Positions 1-8,389 of a stretch of DNA of 64,000 nt are shown piece by piece. The DNA lies in contig JAJDUF010000011.1 in NCBI GenBank assembly GCA_022826725.1, positions 62,001 to 126,000 on the forward strand. Direction: 5' to 3'. The DNA comes from Chloroflexota bacterium. GTDB lineage: Bacteria > Chloroflexota > UBA11872 > UBA12225 > JAJDUF01. The position numbers were made by a program, and so were the translations under genes. The notes under the pieces are model-generated. The model made no database searches. It was not told the origin of the DNA and saw only the letters and a list, made by a program, of their open reading frames with translations. Positions within the stretch are counted from its first letter, which is position 1. Each line of letters starts with the position of its first letter.

Positions 1-60
1 TGCCAGGCCGCTCGTATCGGTGGGCGGCAGGCGGTGGGCGGTGACTGGTGATGGTGCCAT
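1..60 (-). CDS. Partial: probable start of murB
   Basis: An open frame runs leftward out of the window from an ATG eight bases after the murC stop, reading MAPSPVTAHRLPPTDTSGLA. Only 20 codons are visible and no diagnostic motif is reached. The murB assignment rests on position: murB commonly follows murC in dcw clusters. A weak AGG precedes the ATG. The product would be UDP-N-acetylenolpyruvoylglucosamine reductase. Confidence 0.4.
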   Translation of the reverse strand, partial: MAPSPVTAHRLPPTDTSGLA

Positions 61-68
61 ATGTTTGC

Positions 69-1496
69 CTATGCGCCAGGGGTGGTGTCTTGGCACAGCC
101 GGTCTACGAGCCGATAGGCCAAACGATGGATGGGGCCGGCACCCATCACGACGACGCAATCGCCGGGCCCCAGGCGGTCTACGAGATAGGCTAGGGCGTC
201 GTCGTGGGTGGCGGCGTGCTGCACGGCGGGGTGGCTCGCCGCCGCGGCGAGCGCCGCGGAATCGCGCTCGCCGCTGGCGCGCTCGCGGCCCGCTGGCGAA
301 TACACGTCGGTAAGCACCACGCGGTCGGCCCCCCCAAAGGCCTGTGCAAAATCGTCGAACAGCGCCTCGGTTCGGCTGTAGGTGTGCGGCTCGAAGATCG
401 CCCATATCCGGCCCCATGTGGCCGGGTGGACCTGCCGCGCCGCCGCCAGGATGGCCCGTATCTCGCTGGGATGATGAGCATAGTCCTCGTACACGATGAC
501 GCCACCGGCATCGCCCGCGCGCTGAAAGCGCCGCGCCGCGCCATTAAACGTCGCCAGCGCCGCGGCGGCGGCGGCGAGCGGGACGCCGGCATAGGCAGCG
601 CACGCCAATGCTGCCAGCGCGTTACGGACATTGTGCGTGCCGGGCACGCGGAGCCGGCACGGCGCTACTTGCCCATCCGGGGCATGGACTCTGCACTCCG
701 TCCCGTCCTGCTCGAGCGCCAGCTGCGTGACCCGCCAGTCGCACGCTTGGGTCAGGCCGACGGCTTGCACCGCGCAAGGCGCTCGTTCTGCTATTCGCTG
801 CGCCGCGGTGTCCTCGCCAATGACTAGCAGACCGTCGGCCGGGAGCCGGCCCGCGAATGCGGCAAAGGCTTGATAGATGGCAACGGGATGGCCGTAGTAG
901 TCGAGATGATCGGTTTCGATGTTGTTGATGACGGCCACCCGCGGGTGCAGTGTCAGGAACGAGCGGTCGAACTCGTCCGCTTCGACGGCGAACCACGGCC
1001 CCGCTCCCCACTGGGCACTGCTGCCGAGATCGGGCACCTCGCCGCCGACGGCCCAGCCGGGCTGGTGTCCGACCTGCATCAGAATCCAGGCCAGCATGGC
1101 CGTCGTCGTGGTTTTGCCGTGCGTACCGGCCACCGCGATGGTGTCTTTCCGGCGACTGAGCCGTCCCAGCATGGCCGCCCGCTTGATCTCGGGAATGTCT
1201 CTGGCCCTGGCCTGCCGGCGCTCGATGTTGTCCTCCGGGATCGCGGACGAATACACGACCATTTCGGGATCGGCGAGGTGCCGCGCGTCGTGTGGCACAC
1301 CGACGGACACGCCGCGCTGGCGGAGCTCACGTACCGCTGCACTGTCTTCCAGGTCGGACCCTGTGACCTGGCAGCCAAGCTCCAGGAGCAGCCCAGCCAG
1401 CCCGGCCATCCCCGTGCCGCCGATGCCGATGAGATGCACGCGAGACGGAAGGCACTCGCCCGCGCCGGGCTGTCGAGGCGGCTGACGTTCAACCAT
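69..1496 (-). CDS. murC: UDP-N-acetylmuramate--L-alanine ligase MurC
   Basis: This is the cytoplasmic ATP-dependent ligase that adds L-alanine to UDP-MurNAc, the first amino acid of the peptidoglycan stem peptide. At 475 aa it is full length. The N-terminal nucleotide-sugar domain carries GIGGTGMAG near residue 24. The central Mur ligase ATP loop GTHGKTTTT lies at about 124-132, followed by EADEFDRS and NNIETDHLDYY. The C-terminal domain contains YEDYAHHPSEI and EPHTYSRT, both typical of MurC. The ATG lies 35 bases after the murG stop, so co-transcription with the upstream division genes is likely. murD, murE, murF and mraY are not in this cluster. Identification is secure. Confidence 0.96.
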   Translation of the reverse strand: MVERQPPRQPGAGECLPSRVHLIGIGGTGMAGLAGLLLELGCQVTGSDLEDSAAVRELRQRGVSVGVPHDARHLADPEMVVYSSAIPEDNIERRQARARDIPEIKRAAMLGRLSRRKDTIAVAGTHGKTTTTAMLAWILMQVGHQPGWAVGGEVPDLGSSAQWGAGPWFAVEADEFDRSFLTLHPRVAVINNIETDHLDYYGHPVAIYQAFAAFAGRLPADGLLVIGEDTAAQRIAERAPCAVQAVGLTQACDWRVTQLALEQDGTECRVHAPDGQVAPCRLRVPGTHNVRNALAALACAAYAGVPLAAAAAALATFNGAARRFQRAGDAGGVIVYEDYAHHPSEIRAILAAARQVHPATWGRIWAIFEPHTYSRTEALFDDFAQAFGGADRVVLTDVYSPAGRERASGERDSAALAAAASHPAVQHAATHDDALAYLVDRLGPGDCVVVMGAGPIHRLAYRLVDRLCQDTTPGA

Positions 1497-1531
1497 GTCT
1501 CAGACCTTCGCTGGGGACCAGCGTACCAGTA

Positions 1532-2719
1532 TCACCCCGTTGTCTCGCGCTGGGCGACCGCGCGTAGTACGGCGGCGATCCGCACGGCCGCGTCCGGTTT
1601 GGCGAGGCGCCGCATGGCCGCCGCCATCCGGTGCCTGCGGTCCGAATCATCGAGCAGGGCAGTCACCTCGGCCAACAGCCGCTGGTCGGTGAGTTCGGTG
1701 TCCGCTACAACGACGGCCGCGCCGCGGCGGGCCAGAAAGGCTGCGTTCGGCTGCTGGTGTCCCCCGGCGTAATCGGCCGGTACCAGCACGGCCGGTGTGC
1801 CGGTCGCCGGTAGCTCGGCCAGCGTGGCGGCGCCGGCGCGGCAGACAGCGAGGTCCGCCGCGGCCATGCTATCCGCGATGCCGGTGTGGAGATGCGCCCT
1901 GACCACGTAGCGGTGCCGGAGCTGCGGAGGGAGCGCCGCGTGAAGCTCCCGTACCTCGTCCTCGTCCAGCAGGCCGCAGAGATGGACGACTTGCGTGCGG
2001 GCCAGGAGTGTCTCCAGCGCGCCGCCCACGGCCCGATTGAGGCGCCGGGCGCCTTGACTGCCGCCCATCACGAGCACCAGCGGCTCACGCGGGTTCAGGT
2101 CGAATTGCGCCCGTCCCCGTTCAGTGGACGGTTGCTCGAACTCCGGGCGGAGCGGGTAGCCGGTCACGGTTGTGGGCGCTCCGGTACGCAGGCGACCACC
2201 GAGATCAAAGGCCAGCGTGACGTGCGCGGCCAGCAGGGCAATCCAGCGTGACGCCCAGCCCGGTGTCGTATCGGGCAAGTGCAGGACGACGGGGATGCCC
2301 GCTAGTCGCGCTCCGAGCACTACCGGCACGCTGGCGTAGCCGCCCGTGACCAGCGCGGCGTGTGCCTGGAAAGTGCGGAGCCGGCGGTGACATTTGACCA
2401 CCGCGCGCAGCATACGCAGCGCATTCCACACTAGGCGGCCCGGCTTGACACCGCGCAGCGGCCCGACGTTGAGCCACACAACCGGCCAGTGGGTCCCGGT
2501 CAGCACGGCTCGGTCGGTGGGTGTCCGGCCGGTGAAGACGAGTACGTCCGATTGCCGGGTCTGCGTCGCCTTAGCACCCGGCGGATTGCACAGACCTAGT
2601 ATCGTGGAAGCGTTCTTAGGTTGAGTGCGGGAGAGGGCCCTCGCCACCGCCAGCACCGGATACAGGTGTCCCCCGCTGCCCCCGCCACACACCGCCACGC
2701 GCAAGCGAGTAGTGTTCAT
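1532..2719 (-). CDS. murG: MurG glycosyltransferase (lipid II synthesis)
   Basis: MurG adds GlcNAc to lipid I to make lipid II at the inner face of the membrane. The 395-aa protein begins with the diagnostic glycine-rich loop CGGGSGGH at residues 11-18 and has the second loop VMGGSQGARRLN in the C-terminal half, followed by the sugar-nucleotide region CRAGAATLAEL and VPADYAGGHQQPNA. The start is fixed by the position of the first glycine loop. The start codon lies inside the ftsW reading frame, giving an unusual 104-nt overlap with ftsW. It sits between ftsW and murC as in many dcw clusters. Confidence 0.95.
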   Translation of the reverse strand: MNTTRLRVAVCGGGSGGHLYPVLAVARALSRTQPKNASTILGLCNPPGAKATQTRQSDVLVFTGRTPTDRAVLTGTHWPVVWLNVGPLRGVKPGRLVWNALRMLRAVVKCHRRLRTFQAHAALVTGGYASVPVVLGARLAGIPVVLHLPDTTPGWASRWIALLAAHVTLAFDLGGRLRTGAPTTVTGYPLRPEFEQPSTERGRAQFDLNPREPLVLVMGGSQGARRLNRAVGGALETLLARTQVVHLCGLLDEDEVRELHAALPPQLRHRYVVRAHLHTGIADSMAAADLAVCRAGAATLAELPATGTPAVLVPADYAGGHQQPNAAFLARRGAAVVVADTELTDQRLLAEVTALLDDSDRRHRMAAAMRRLAKPDAAVRIAAVLRAVAQRETTG

Positions 2720-3833
2720 ACGAGACCGTGTACCGCGAAATGTTGAGTAGCAGGCCCGTGCTCGCCAGTGTGACCAGCAAGGATGAGCCGCCGAATGAGA
2801 TGAAGGGGAGCGTCAGCCCGGTATATGGGAGCGAACTGGTGGTCACACCGATGCTGACCAGCGCCTGAAAGACGATGTTGCACGTAATACCGGTGGCCAA
2901 GAGCCGGCTGAATGTATCGGGCGAATCCCAGGCAATCTGCAGACCGCGGTACGCAAAGAGGCCAAATGCCAGCAGGACGCCGCACGTGCCGATGAGTCCG
3001 AGTTCTTCACCGATGACGGCCAAAATGCTGTCTGTGTGTGGGAACGGCAAGTAGTTGAACTTCCCGCGTCCAACACCGAGGCCGGTGCCCGTCACACCAC
3101 CGGCGCCGAGGGCCTTGAGTACCTGGCTAATGTGGTAGCTCGAGTCGCTCGGATCACTCCACGGGTCGAAAAAGGTAATGAAGCGCTCCATCCGGTAGCT
3201 CGACATACTGATCGCTGCGTACAGGCCAACAATCCCGGAGATGAGGAAGAGCAGCAGTTGCCCCAGGTGCATCCCGGCAGCGAAGAAGATCGCCACGGCC
3301 GTAGCAACAATCACGAAAGCGGAGCCGAGGTCTGGCTGCCTGAGCAACAGCATGACGATGGTGGCAATGATGATGACAAACGGCACAAACTGATATGCCA
3401 GGCTCTTCACCTGCTCTCCTTTGGCAGCCAACCAATAGGCCATGTAGATGATGATGCCGAGTTTGGTCAACTCGGATGGCTGGAAACTGAAGGGGCCGAG
3501 CGCCAACCACCGCTGGGCACCGTTAATGGTCTCGGCAAAGAGCAGGACAGCGATGAGGGCGGCGATGCACCCGACAAGCAGCCACAGTGCCAGGGGGCCG
3601 AGACGGCGATAGTCCAGGCGCCATGCGACCACCATCGCTAACAATCCCAGCACGGCCCATAGCCCCTGACGCCCCAGGTAGTAGAACTGGGTACCGAAGG
3701 TGTTGTAGGCGATGACCATGCTGCTCGTGAGCACCATGACGAGGCCGAAAGCGAGGAACGCGATAACCACGCCCAGCAGAACGTAGTCAGGGCGATGCGG
3801 TGTCGGGCCGGCCGGCGCCAAGTCTTGATCCAT
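2616..3833 (-). CDS. ftsW: FtsW, SEDS-family peptidoglycan glycosyltransferase
   Basis: This is a polytopic membrane protein of 405 aa that polymerises lipid II at the septum with its partner PBP. Around ten hydrophobic segments are visible, together with the SEDS signatures RQPDLGSAFV, DPWSDPSDSSYHISQ and the terminal GLTLPFISFGGSSLL. It begins 13 bases after the ftsI stop, which fits the usual FtsW-FtsI pairing. The protein core finishes at about LLLNISR. The last 38 or so residues are a hydrophilic tail that is read across the start of murG in another frame. RodA is a paralogue, but the dcw context favours FtsW. Confidence 0.93.
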   Translation of the reverse strand: MDQDLAPAGPTPHRPDYVLLGVVIAFLAFGLVMVLTSSMVIAYNTFGTQFYYLGRQGLWAVLGLLAMVVAWRLDYRRLGPLALWLLVGCIAALIAVLLFAETINGAQRWLALGPFSFQPSELTKLGIIIYMAYWLAAKGEQVKSLAYQFVPFVIIIATIVMLLLRQPDLGSAFVIVATAVAIFFAAGMHLGQLLLFLISGIVGLYAAISMSSYRMERFITFFDPWSDPSDSSYHISQVLKALGAGGVTGTGLGVGRGKFNYLPFPHTDSILAVIGEELGLIGTCGVLLAFGLFAYRGLQIAWDSPDTFSRLLATGITCNIVFQALVSIGVTTSSLPYTGLTLPFISFGGSSLLVTLASTGLLLNISRYTVSYEHYSLARGGVWRGQRGTPVSGAGGGEGPLPHST

Positions 3834-3846
3834 TGGGGTTGTTCCG

Positions 3847-5754
3847 TTATCGGTCGTTGCGTGCGCCTTCGTCGGATGGTACGGGGGATGGTGTCGCTTG
3901 GCGCTTCAGGGCCGCTGCCCGCTGCGCGGCCCGGCGGCCGGTGGGGTCGCTGGGCGCGATGCGATAGTACACCATCAACGCCTCGGCGATGTTGCGGAAG
4001 GTCGGGGCCGCCACAACTGATCCCCAGGGAACACTCTTGGGCTGGTCAATCTTGACGAGGATGGCAAACCGGGGCGCATCAATCGGCGCAACGCCCACAT
4101 ACGAGGCGATTGTCAACTCTGGATCATAGCCGTCGCTGGTCGGGATGGACGCCGTGCCGGTCTTGCCGCCGACGCGGTAACCGGGTACGAACGCATAGCT
4201 CGTCTCCCCTTGCCTGGCAACCGCCTCCATCAGTTGCAACATGGTTCTAGCGGTACTCGGTTTGACGACCTGTTCGGCGACGGTCGGAATAGTCGTCGCC
4301 ACTACCTCCTCGGTCTTTGGATTCACCCGTGCCTGCACCACATAAGGACGCATGCGCTGGCCGTGGTTGGCCAGTCCGGCGATGGCCGAAATGAGCTGCA
4401 ACGGTGTAGCGGTAATCCCTTGCCCGAACGAGTTCGTCGCGAGATCGGACGGAGTCCAACCGGGCGCGGCGGAGTTTCTGAACCGACCTGGTGCTTCGCC
4501 TTGCAGGTCTACGCCGGTACGGCTGCCGAAGCCAAAGGCTGTGACGTAGCGGTAAAATCGCTGCGGTCCGAGCAATTGCGCTACCCAAATAGCGCCGGTG
4601 TTTAGCGACTTTTGCAGGAGCGCCGTGACCGTGGTGTGGCCATACGAGCGCCCGTCCCAGTTGTGGATTGTGTGTGGTCCGATGGTCACTGACCCGGTAT
4701 CGGTGTACGTCGTGTGGGGATTGATCAGCCCTAGGTCAATTGCCGCGGCGACTGTCACCAGCTTGAAGGTCGAACCAGGCTCGAAAGGCATCGAGATCGC
4801 CGGATTGCGGAATAAGCCGGCTTGGAAACGGTCGTAGTGATTGGGGTTGAAGGTGGGGTAGCTGGCCATGGCGATGATGGCGCCGGTGGTGACATCCAGC
4901 ACGATGATCGTGCCGCTCTCGGCCTCGTGCCGCTCCAAGGCTTGCTCTAGCTCGCGTTCTGCAAAGTGCTGGATCGTTCGATCAATGGTCAAGATAAGAT
5001 CGTAGCCGTCCAGCGGCGCGGCGCGTTCGCGGAGGCCAAAGCCTATTTCGGTGCCGGCGGTGTCCATTTCGGCGCGGATGCGGCCGGGGCGCCCGGTGAT
5101 AGTGCTCCTGTAGTAGTCCTCTAGGCCATACCAGGCTTGCCCTTCACCATCGGCGAACCCCAGCAGGTGTGCGGCGAGGGTGCCCTCGGGATAGACGCGC
5201 TGGGTGGTCGGCTCTAGCTGGATGCCGGGGAGTTGCAAGGCGAGCACTTGGCGACGCACGCGGTCGTCAACCTTGCCAGAGAGTCGCACGTAGGACTCCG
5301 CGCCCTCGGTCAGCTTTGCCCGTAATTTGGCTGCAGGCACACCGATGATCGGACTGAGACGCTCGGCCGTCAGTCCCGGATCGGCAACTGCGGATGGGGC
5401 GGCCGACACGAAATCGGCGGCTACGCTGGCGGCGAGGATATGCCCGCGCGCGTCATAGACCACGCCCGACTGCGGGGGAAGCACCTGCTCGCGCACTTGT
5501 TCACTGCTGGCCTGCTGTTTGAGCCATTCATGCTGCAAAACCTGCCAGTAGAAGAGCCGCCAAGCAAGCAGCGCCACACAGATCAAGATGAAGGCCAGCA
5601 GCACGGCCAACCGGATCGGCGGGGCGGCGGGCGGCAGCACCTCCGTCGCGGTGGATTCTGCGCCCGGCGGCAGGGCAGCCGGCTCCATACGGGCCGGCAA
5701 GCTCTGAGCGGATCGTTCCAGGGCGTGTGACGCAGGTGGCGCAACCGTGACCAT
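3847..5754 (-). CDS. ftsI: FtsI/PBP2-type septal transpeptidase
   Basis: A class B penicillin-binding protein of 635 aa that cross-links septal peptidoglycan outside the membrane. A cytoplasmic Pro/Ala-rich tail of about 45 residues precedes one membrane span (about 49-66). The dimerisation domain follows, then the transpeptidase domain with PGSTFK (catalytic serine and lysine), KSLNTGA (SxN motif) and GGKTGTA (KTG box). No PASTA domain is evident at the C-terminus, which ends in a basic low-complexity tail. It starts three bases after the FtsL-like gene stop and ends 13 bases before ftsW, so the three genes appear translationally coupled. Confidence 0.94.
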   Translation of the reverse strand: MVTVAPPASHALERSAQSLPARMEPAALPPGAESTATEVLPPAAPPIRLAVLLAFILICVALLAWRLFYWQVLQHEWLKQQASSEQVREQVLPPQSGVVYDARGHILAASVAADFVSAAPSAVADPGLTAERLSPIIGVPAAKLRAKLTEGAESYVRLSGKVDDRVRRQVLALQLPGIQLEPTTQRVYPEGTLAAHLLGFADGEGQAWYGLEDYYRSTITGRPGRIRAEMDTAGTEIGFGLRERAAPLDGYDLILTIDRTIQHFAERELEQALERHEAESGTIIVLDVTTGAIIAMASYPTFNPNHYDRFQAGLFRNPAISMPFEPGSTFKLVTVAAAIDLGLINPHTTYTDTGSVTIGPHTIHNWDGRSYGHTTVTALLQKSLNTGAIWVAQLLGPQRFYRYVTAFGFGSRTGVDLQGEAPGRFRNSAAPGWTPSDLATNSFGQGITATPLQLISAIAGLANHGQRMRPYVVQARVNPKTEEVVATTIPTVAEQVVKPSTARTMLQLMEAVARQGETSYAFVPGYRVGGKTGTASIPTSDGYDPELTIASYVGVAPIDAPRFAILVKIDQPKSVPWGSVVAAPTFRNIAEALMVYYRIAPSDPTGRRAAQRAAALKRQATPSPVPSDEGARNDR

Positions 5755-5757
5755 GCG

Positions 5758-6270
5758 CTAACTCGGTAGACGCGCGGGACCGGCCGACGGCCCGGCGTTG
5801 TCGGTCCTGTCGAGCTTACTCTGCACACGTGCGATGAGGGCACCGAGGCGTTGACGCCACGTGGGGTGGATGTCACCCGTCTCCTGCTCCTCGGCTTGAA
5901 TCGCGGCCTCAATGTCGAGCGCCGCCGGCAGTGTCGCGGCGGGCAGGAAGGTCTCCGTGTGGGCTTGTGCCATCCCCAGCTCTCTGGCCGCGGCCTGGTC
6001 AACGTGGCCGATACTCTGGAGACTCGCCAGCTCGAAGAGAAGTTGCTGGTGCTCCCGCTTCAGTTGCTCTCGGCGGTATTCGAGATGAGCGAGGTCGTAT
6101 CCCGAGGTGGCGACCCGACTCACTTGCGTCAGGTACAGCAGCGCCGCGACCACAATGCACACGATAGAGGCGCATACCAGCCCGATTGGTGGGAGGTCGA
6201 GTGGCCAAGGCAGACGCCCTGCCGCCTGTCCGCCGATCGGGAATAGCCTACTTACTGCTGCCACGATCAC
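5758..6270 (-). CDS. FtsL/DivIC-like septum protein
   Basis: A small bitopic protein of 170 aa with one membrane span (about residues 28-48) followed by a heptad-like coiled coil (YRREQLKREHQQLLFELASLQ). This layout and its position between rsmH and ftsI match FtsL, which bridges FtsB and the FtsW-FtsI pair. Sequence conservation in this family is very low, so the call rests on topology and gene order. The chosen start is a GTG three bases after the rsmH stop. A charged Ala/Glu-rich C-terminal extension of about 60 residues is longer than in typical FtsL proteins. Confidence 0.75.
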   Translation of the reverse strand: MIVAAVSRLFPIGGQAAGRLPWPLDLPPIGLVCASIVCIVVAALLYLTQVSRVATSGYDLAHLEYRREQLKREHQQLLFELASLQSIGHVDQAAARELGMAQAHTETFLPAATLPAALDIEAAIQAEEQETGDIHPTWRQRLGALIARVQSKLDRTDNAGPSAGPARLPS

Positions 6271-6273
6271 TAC

Positions 6274-7335
6274 CTAACTGTGCGCCGGCTCGTGGTGCAT
6301 CGGTGGCTTCACATGGCCCTCGGTTTCGGCCGTGAGGGGTAACCGCTCGACCACGCGCAGACGAGCGGAGCGGCTCCGCGCATTCTCCTGAACCTCAGCT
6401 GCCGTCGGTCGCACGACGCGGCGGGTCACGAGTCGTACTTCAGCGGCTGCCCCACAGCTACACACCGGTACCTCCGGGGGGCACTGACAGACACCCGTAG
6501 CAGCCCGGAAGGCTTGCTTTACCAGCCGATCCTCAAGCGAGTGATAGCTGATGACGGCCAGCCGGCCACCGGTATCTAGCAGTTGGATCGCTTGTGGTAG
6601 CACCGTCTTCAGCGCGTCCAACTCACCGTTTACAGCAATCCGTAATGCCTGAAACGTGCGCGTGGCCGGATGGTGCCGCCGCTTGCCGCCCACCCGCGGC
6701 ACCGCCGAGCCGGCCACCCGCGCGAAGTCCCGGGCGCGCCAAGCGCCAGTGGGTGGGCGAGCGGCGGTGATCGCGCGGGCAATACGGCGCGACCAGCGCT
6801 CCTCGCCGAACTTCCAGATGACCCGTGCCAGTTCCTCTGTGTTCCACTGGCGGACAAGCTCAGTCGCCGTGGGATGATCGCCCGTAGGATCGAAGCGCAG
6901 ATCGAGGGGGCCGCTGCTGGAGAACGAAAACCCGCGGGCGTCATCACCCAACTGCCGGGAGGACAGTCCCAAGTCCAGAAGAATACCGTCGACTCGCTCC
7001 CAGCCGTGGGCACGAGCAATGAGCTTCAGGTCCGAGAAGTTGCCGTGGGCCAAGCGGACGCGCTGGCCATAGATGGCCAGCCGCTGCTCGGCTACGGCCA
7101 AGGCTTGCGGATCGGCGTCAAGGCCAAGCAGTTGGGCGTCCGGCATAGCGGCCAAGAGCGCCGCAGCGTGCCCACCGGCGCCTACGGTCCCATCTATAAA
7201 GCGCTTGCCTCCGGTTGCGGTTGTGAGCAGATCAACAACCTCAGCCCGCAGGACGGGCACGTGCTCCTGCGTCACCGGCGGGGCAGCGGCCTCGACCGAC
7301 GGCCGGGTGATACCGGCGCGCGTGTATGGTCGCAT
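6274..7335 (-). CDS. rsmH: 16S rRNA m4C1402 methyltransferase RsmH
   Basis: A SAM-dependent enzyme that N4-methylates C1402 of 16S rRNA in the ribosomal P site. The 353-aa protein shows the family hallmarks: HVPVL near residue 25, the SAM loop DGTVGAGGHAAALL, GILLDLGLSSRQL, the DARGFSFSSSGPLDLR segment and the C-terminal ISYHSLEDRLVKQ. It is the first dcw gene on this strand. mraZ, which normally precedes it, is absent; a zinc-ribbon protein gene lies about 270 bases upstream instead. The N-terminus is roughly 20 residues longer than usual, and a start a little downstream cannot be excluded. Confidence 0.95.
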   Translation of the reverse strand: MRPYTRAGITRPSVEAAAPPVTQEHVPVLRAEVVDLLTTATGGKRFIDGTVGAGGHAAALLAAMPDAQLLGLDADPQALAVAEQRLAIYGQRVRLAHGNFSDLKLIARAHGWERVDGILLDLGLSSRQLGDDARGFSFSSSGPLDLRFDPTGDHPTATELVRQWNTEELARVIWKFGEERWSRRIARAITAARPPTGAWRARDFARVAGSAVPRVGGKRRHHPATRTFQALRIAVNGELDALKTVLPQAIQLLDTGGRLAVISYHSLEDRLVKQAFRAATGVCQCPPEVPVCSCGAAAEVRLVTRRVVRPTAAEVQENARSRSARLRVVERLPLTAETEGHVKPPMHHEPAHS

Positions 7336-7490
7336 TATTACTCGTCCACTCGTCCGAGCATGAGGATGGCGGCGCCGAGGATGCCTCGTGAAAATGGCGC
7401 GGACAAGCTCCGGGCCGCCTAAGTTCGTTGTGCGAGGAGATGTGGCGGGGCTGCCGTGGGGTCACACTCGTCCGTTAGCCACTCACCGAG

Positions 7491-7521
7491 ATTATACGTG
7501 GAGCAGCGCCCGCTCCGGCAA
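7491..7521 (-). promoter_or_regulatory. Candidate promoter of the dcw operon
   Basis: In the 271-base gap between the zinc-ribbon gene and rsmH, the minus strand carries a perfect TATAAT (7491-7496). A TTGCCG-like -35 (7516-7521) precedes it at a 19-base spacing, which is longer than ideal. It would give a leader of about 150 nt before rsmH. No mraZ gene and no convincing structured RNA were seen in this gap. Confidence 0.4.
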
Positions 7522-7606
7522 GGATTCCGAGGTGTGCAATTCGACGGTGGACAGCGCTCTCGCTATGACTCGCCGGCACAGCCCGCTACACGCCACGGTG
7601 CAGGGG

Positions 7607-8320
7607 TCACAGCGCAATGTACAGCACGCGCCGGCAAGTGGGGCATTGCTGCAGACGGTCGGCTTGCCGAGCCTGCTGGATAGTGTGCGACGGAAGCGTC
7701 AACCGACAACCCTGGCAGCGTCCCTGGGTGACTTCCGCCACGGCGATGCCGCCGGCTTGCTGGCGGAGGCGATCATAGAGCGCGGTTGAGACCGGAGCCA
7801 GTTGTGCCGTAATGGCGGAGCGGTCGCGCTGTAACTGTCGGAGCTGCGCCTCGACTTCCTCCTTCTCTCGTCCCAGCGCCTCGCGATTCTGCGCCCCAGC
7901 CGCCTGGGCGGCCGCCGCGCGCTGTGCTGCAGCGGCCGCGGCGGCCGCCGCTTCCTCCACTGCCTCCATTGCCACCAAGACCGCGTCCTCCAACTCGGTG
8001 ACGCGGCCCTGGAGACTCTCGACCTCCTGATGGAGCGACTCAAGCTGACTGCGCGGAGCGCCCCGCCCAGCATAGAGACGCCGTTCTTCGGTGGTGAGCT
8101 TCTCCTGCACGCTTCCCAGTTGTAACTCCAGATCGCGCAGCTCACGCTGCTGCTCGTGCAGGGATTCCTGATGCGCTTGCGCGTCGTGGTCGGCAGCTGC
8201 CTCTGCGTCGCGATCCGCCAGCCTCGTGTCCAGCTCCTGGATGCGCTGGAGCACGCTGTCACCTTGCGAATCGATCCGCTGAAGCTGAAACAGCAAGTAG
8301 GACTGGCCGACGGGAGTCAT
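7607..8320 (-). CDS. Coiled-coil protein with C-terminal C4 zinc ribbon (DUF164 type)
   Basis: A 237-aa protein made of a long antiparallel-type coiled coil (about residues 15-185, with an Ala run near 120-135) and a C-terminal zinc ribbon CQGC...CPTC with the family ending CRRVLYI. Members of this family have been linked to nucleic acid or ribosome-related functions, but no specific reaction can be assigned here. It lies on the same strand between der and the dcw genes. The start is the ATG of MTPVGQSYLL. Good family identification, unknown role. Confidence 0.8.
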   Translation of the reverse strand: MTPVGQSYLLFQLQRIDSQGDSVLQRIQELDTRLADRDAEAAADHDAQAHQESLHEQQRELRDLELQLGSVQEKLTTEERRLYAGRGAPRSQLESLHQEVESLQGRVTELEDAVLVAMEAVEEAAAAAAAAAQRAAAAQAAGAQNREALGREKEEVEAQLRQLQRDRSAITAQLAPVSTALYDRLRQQAGGIAVAEVTQGRCQGCRLTLPSHTIQQARQADRLQQCPTCRRVLYIAL

Positions 8321-8389
8321 GCCGCGAGTATAGCAATCCGCCGGGTGGCCCGGGCCTCGCTGGGGCCGGGCAGAGCGGCCAGAGCGGTG

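Noticed and set aside
870..1772. Plus-strand 300-codon frame opposite murC/murG
   Set aside because: It lies entirely antisense to two conserved genes and has no recognisable features.
7336..7606. RNase P RNA or another housekeeping RNA upstream of rsmH
   Set aside because: The conserved RNase P blocks were looked for on both strands and not found.
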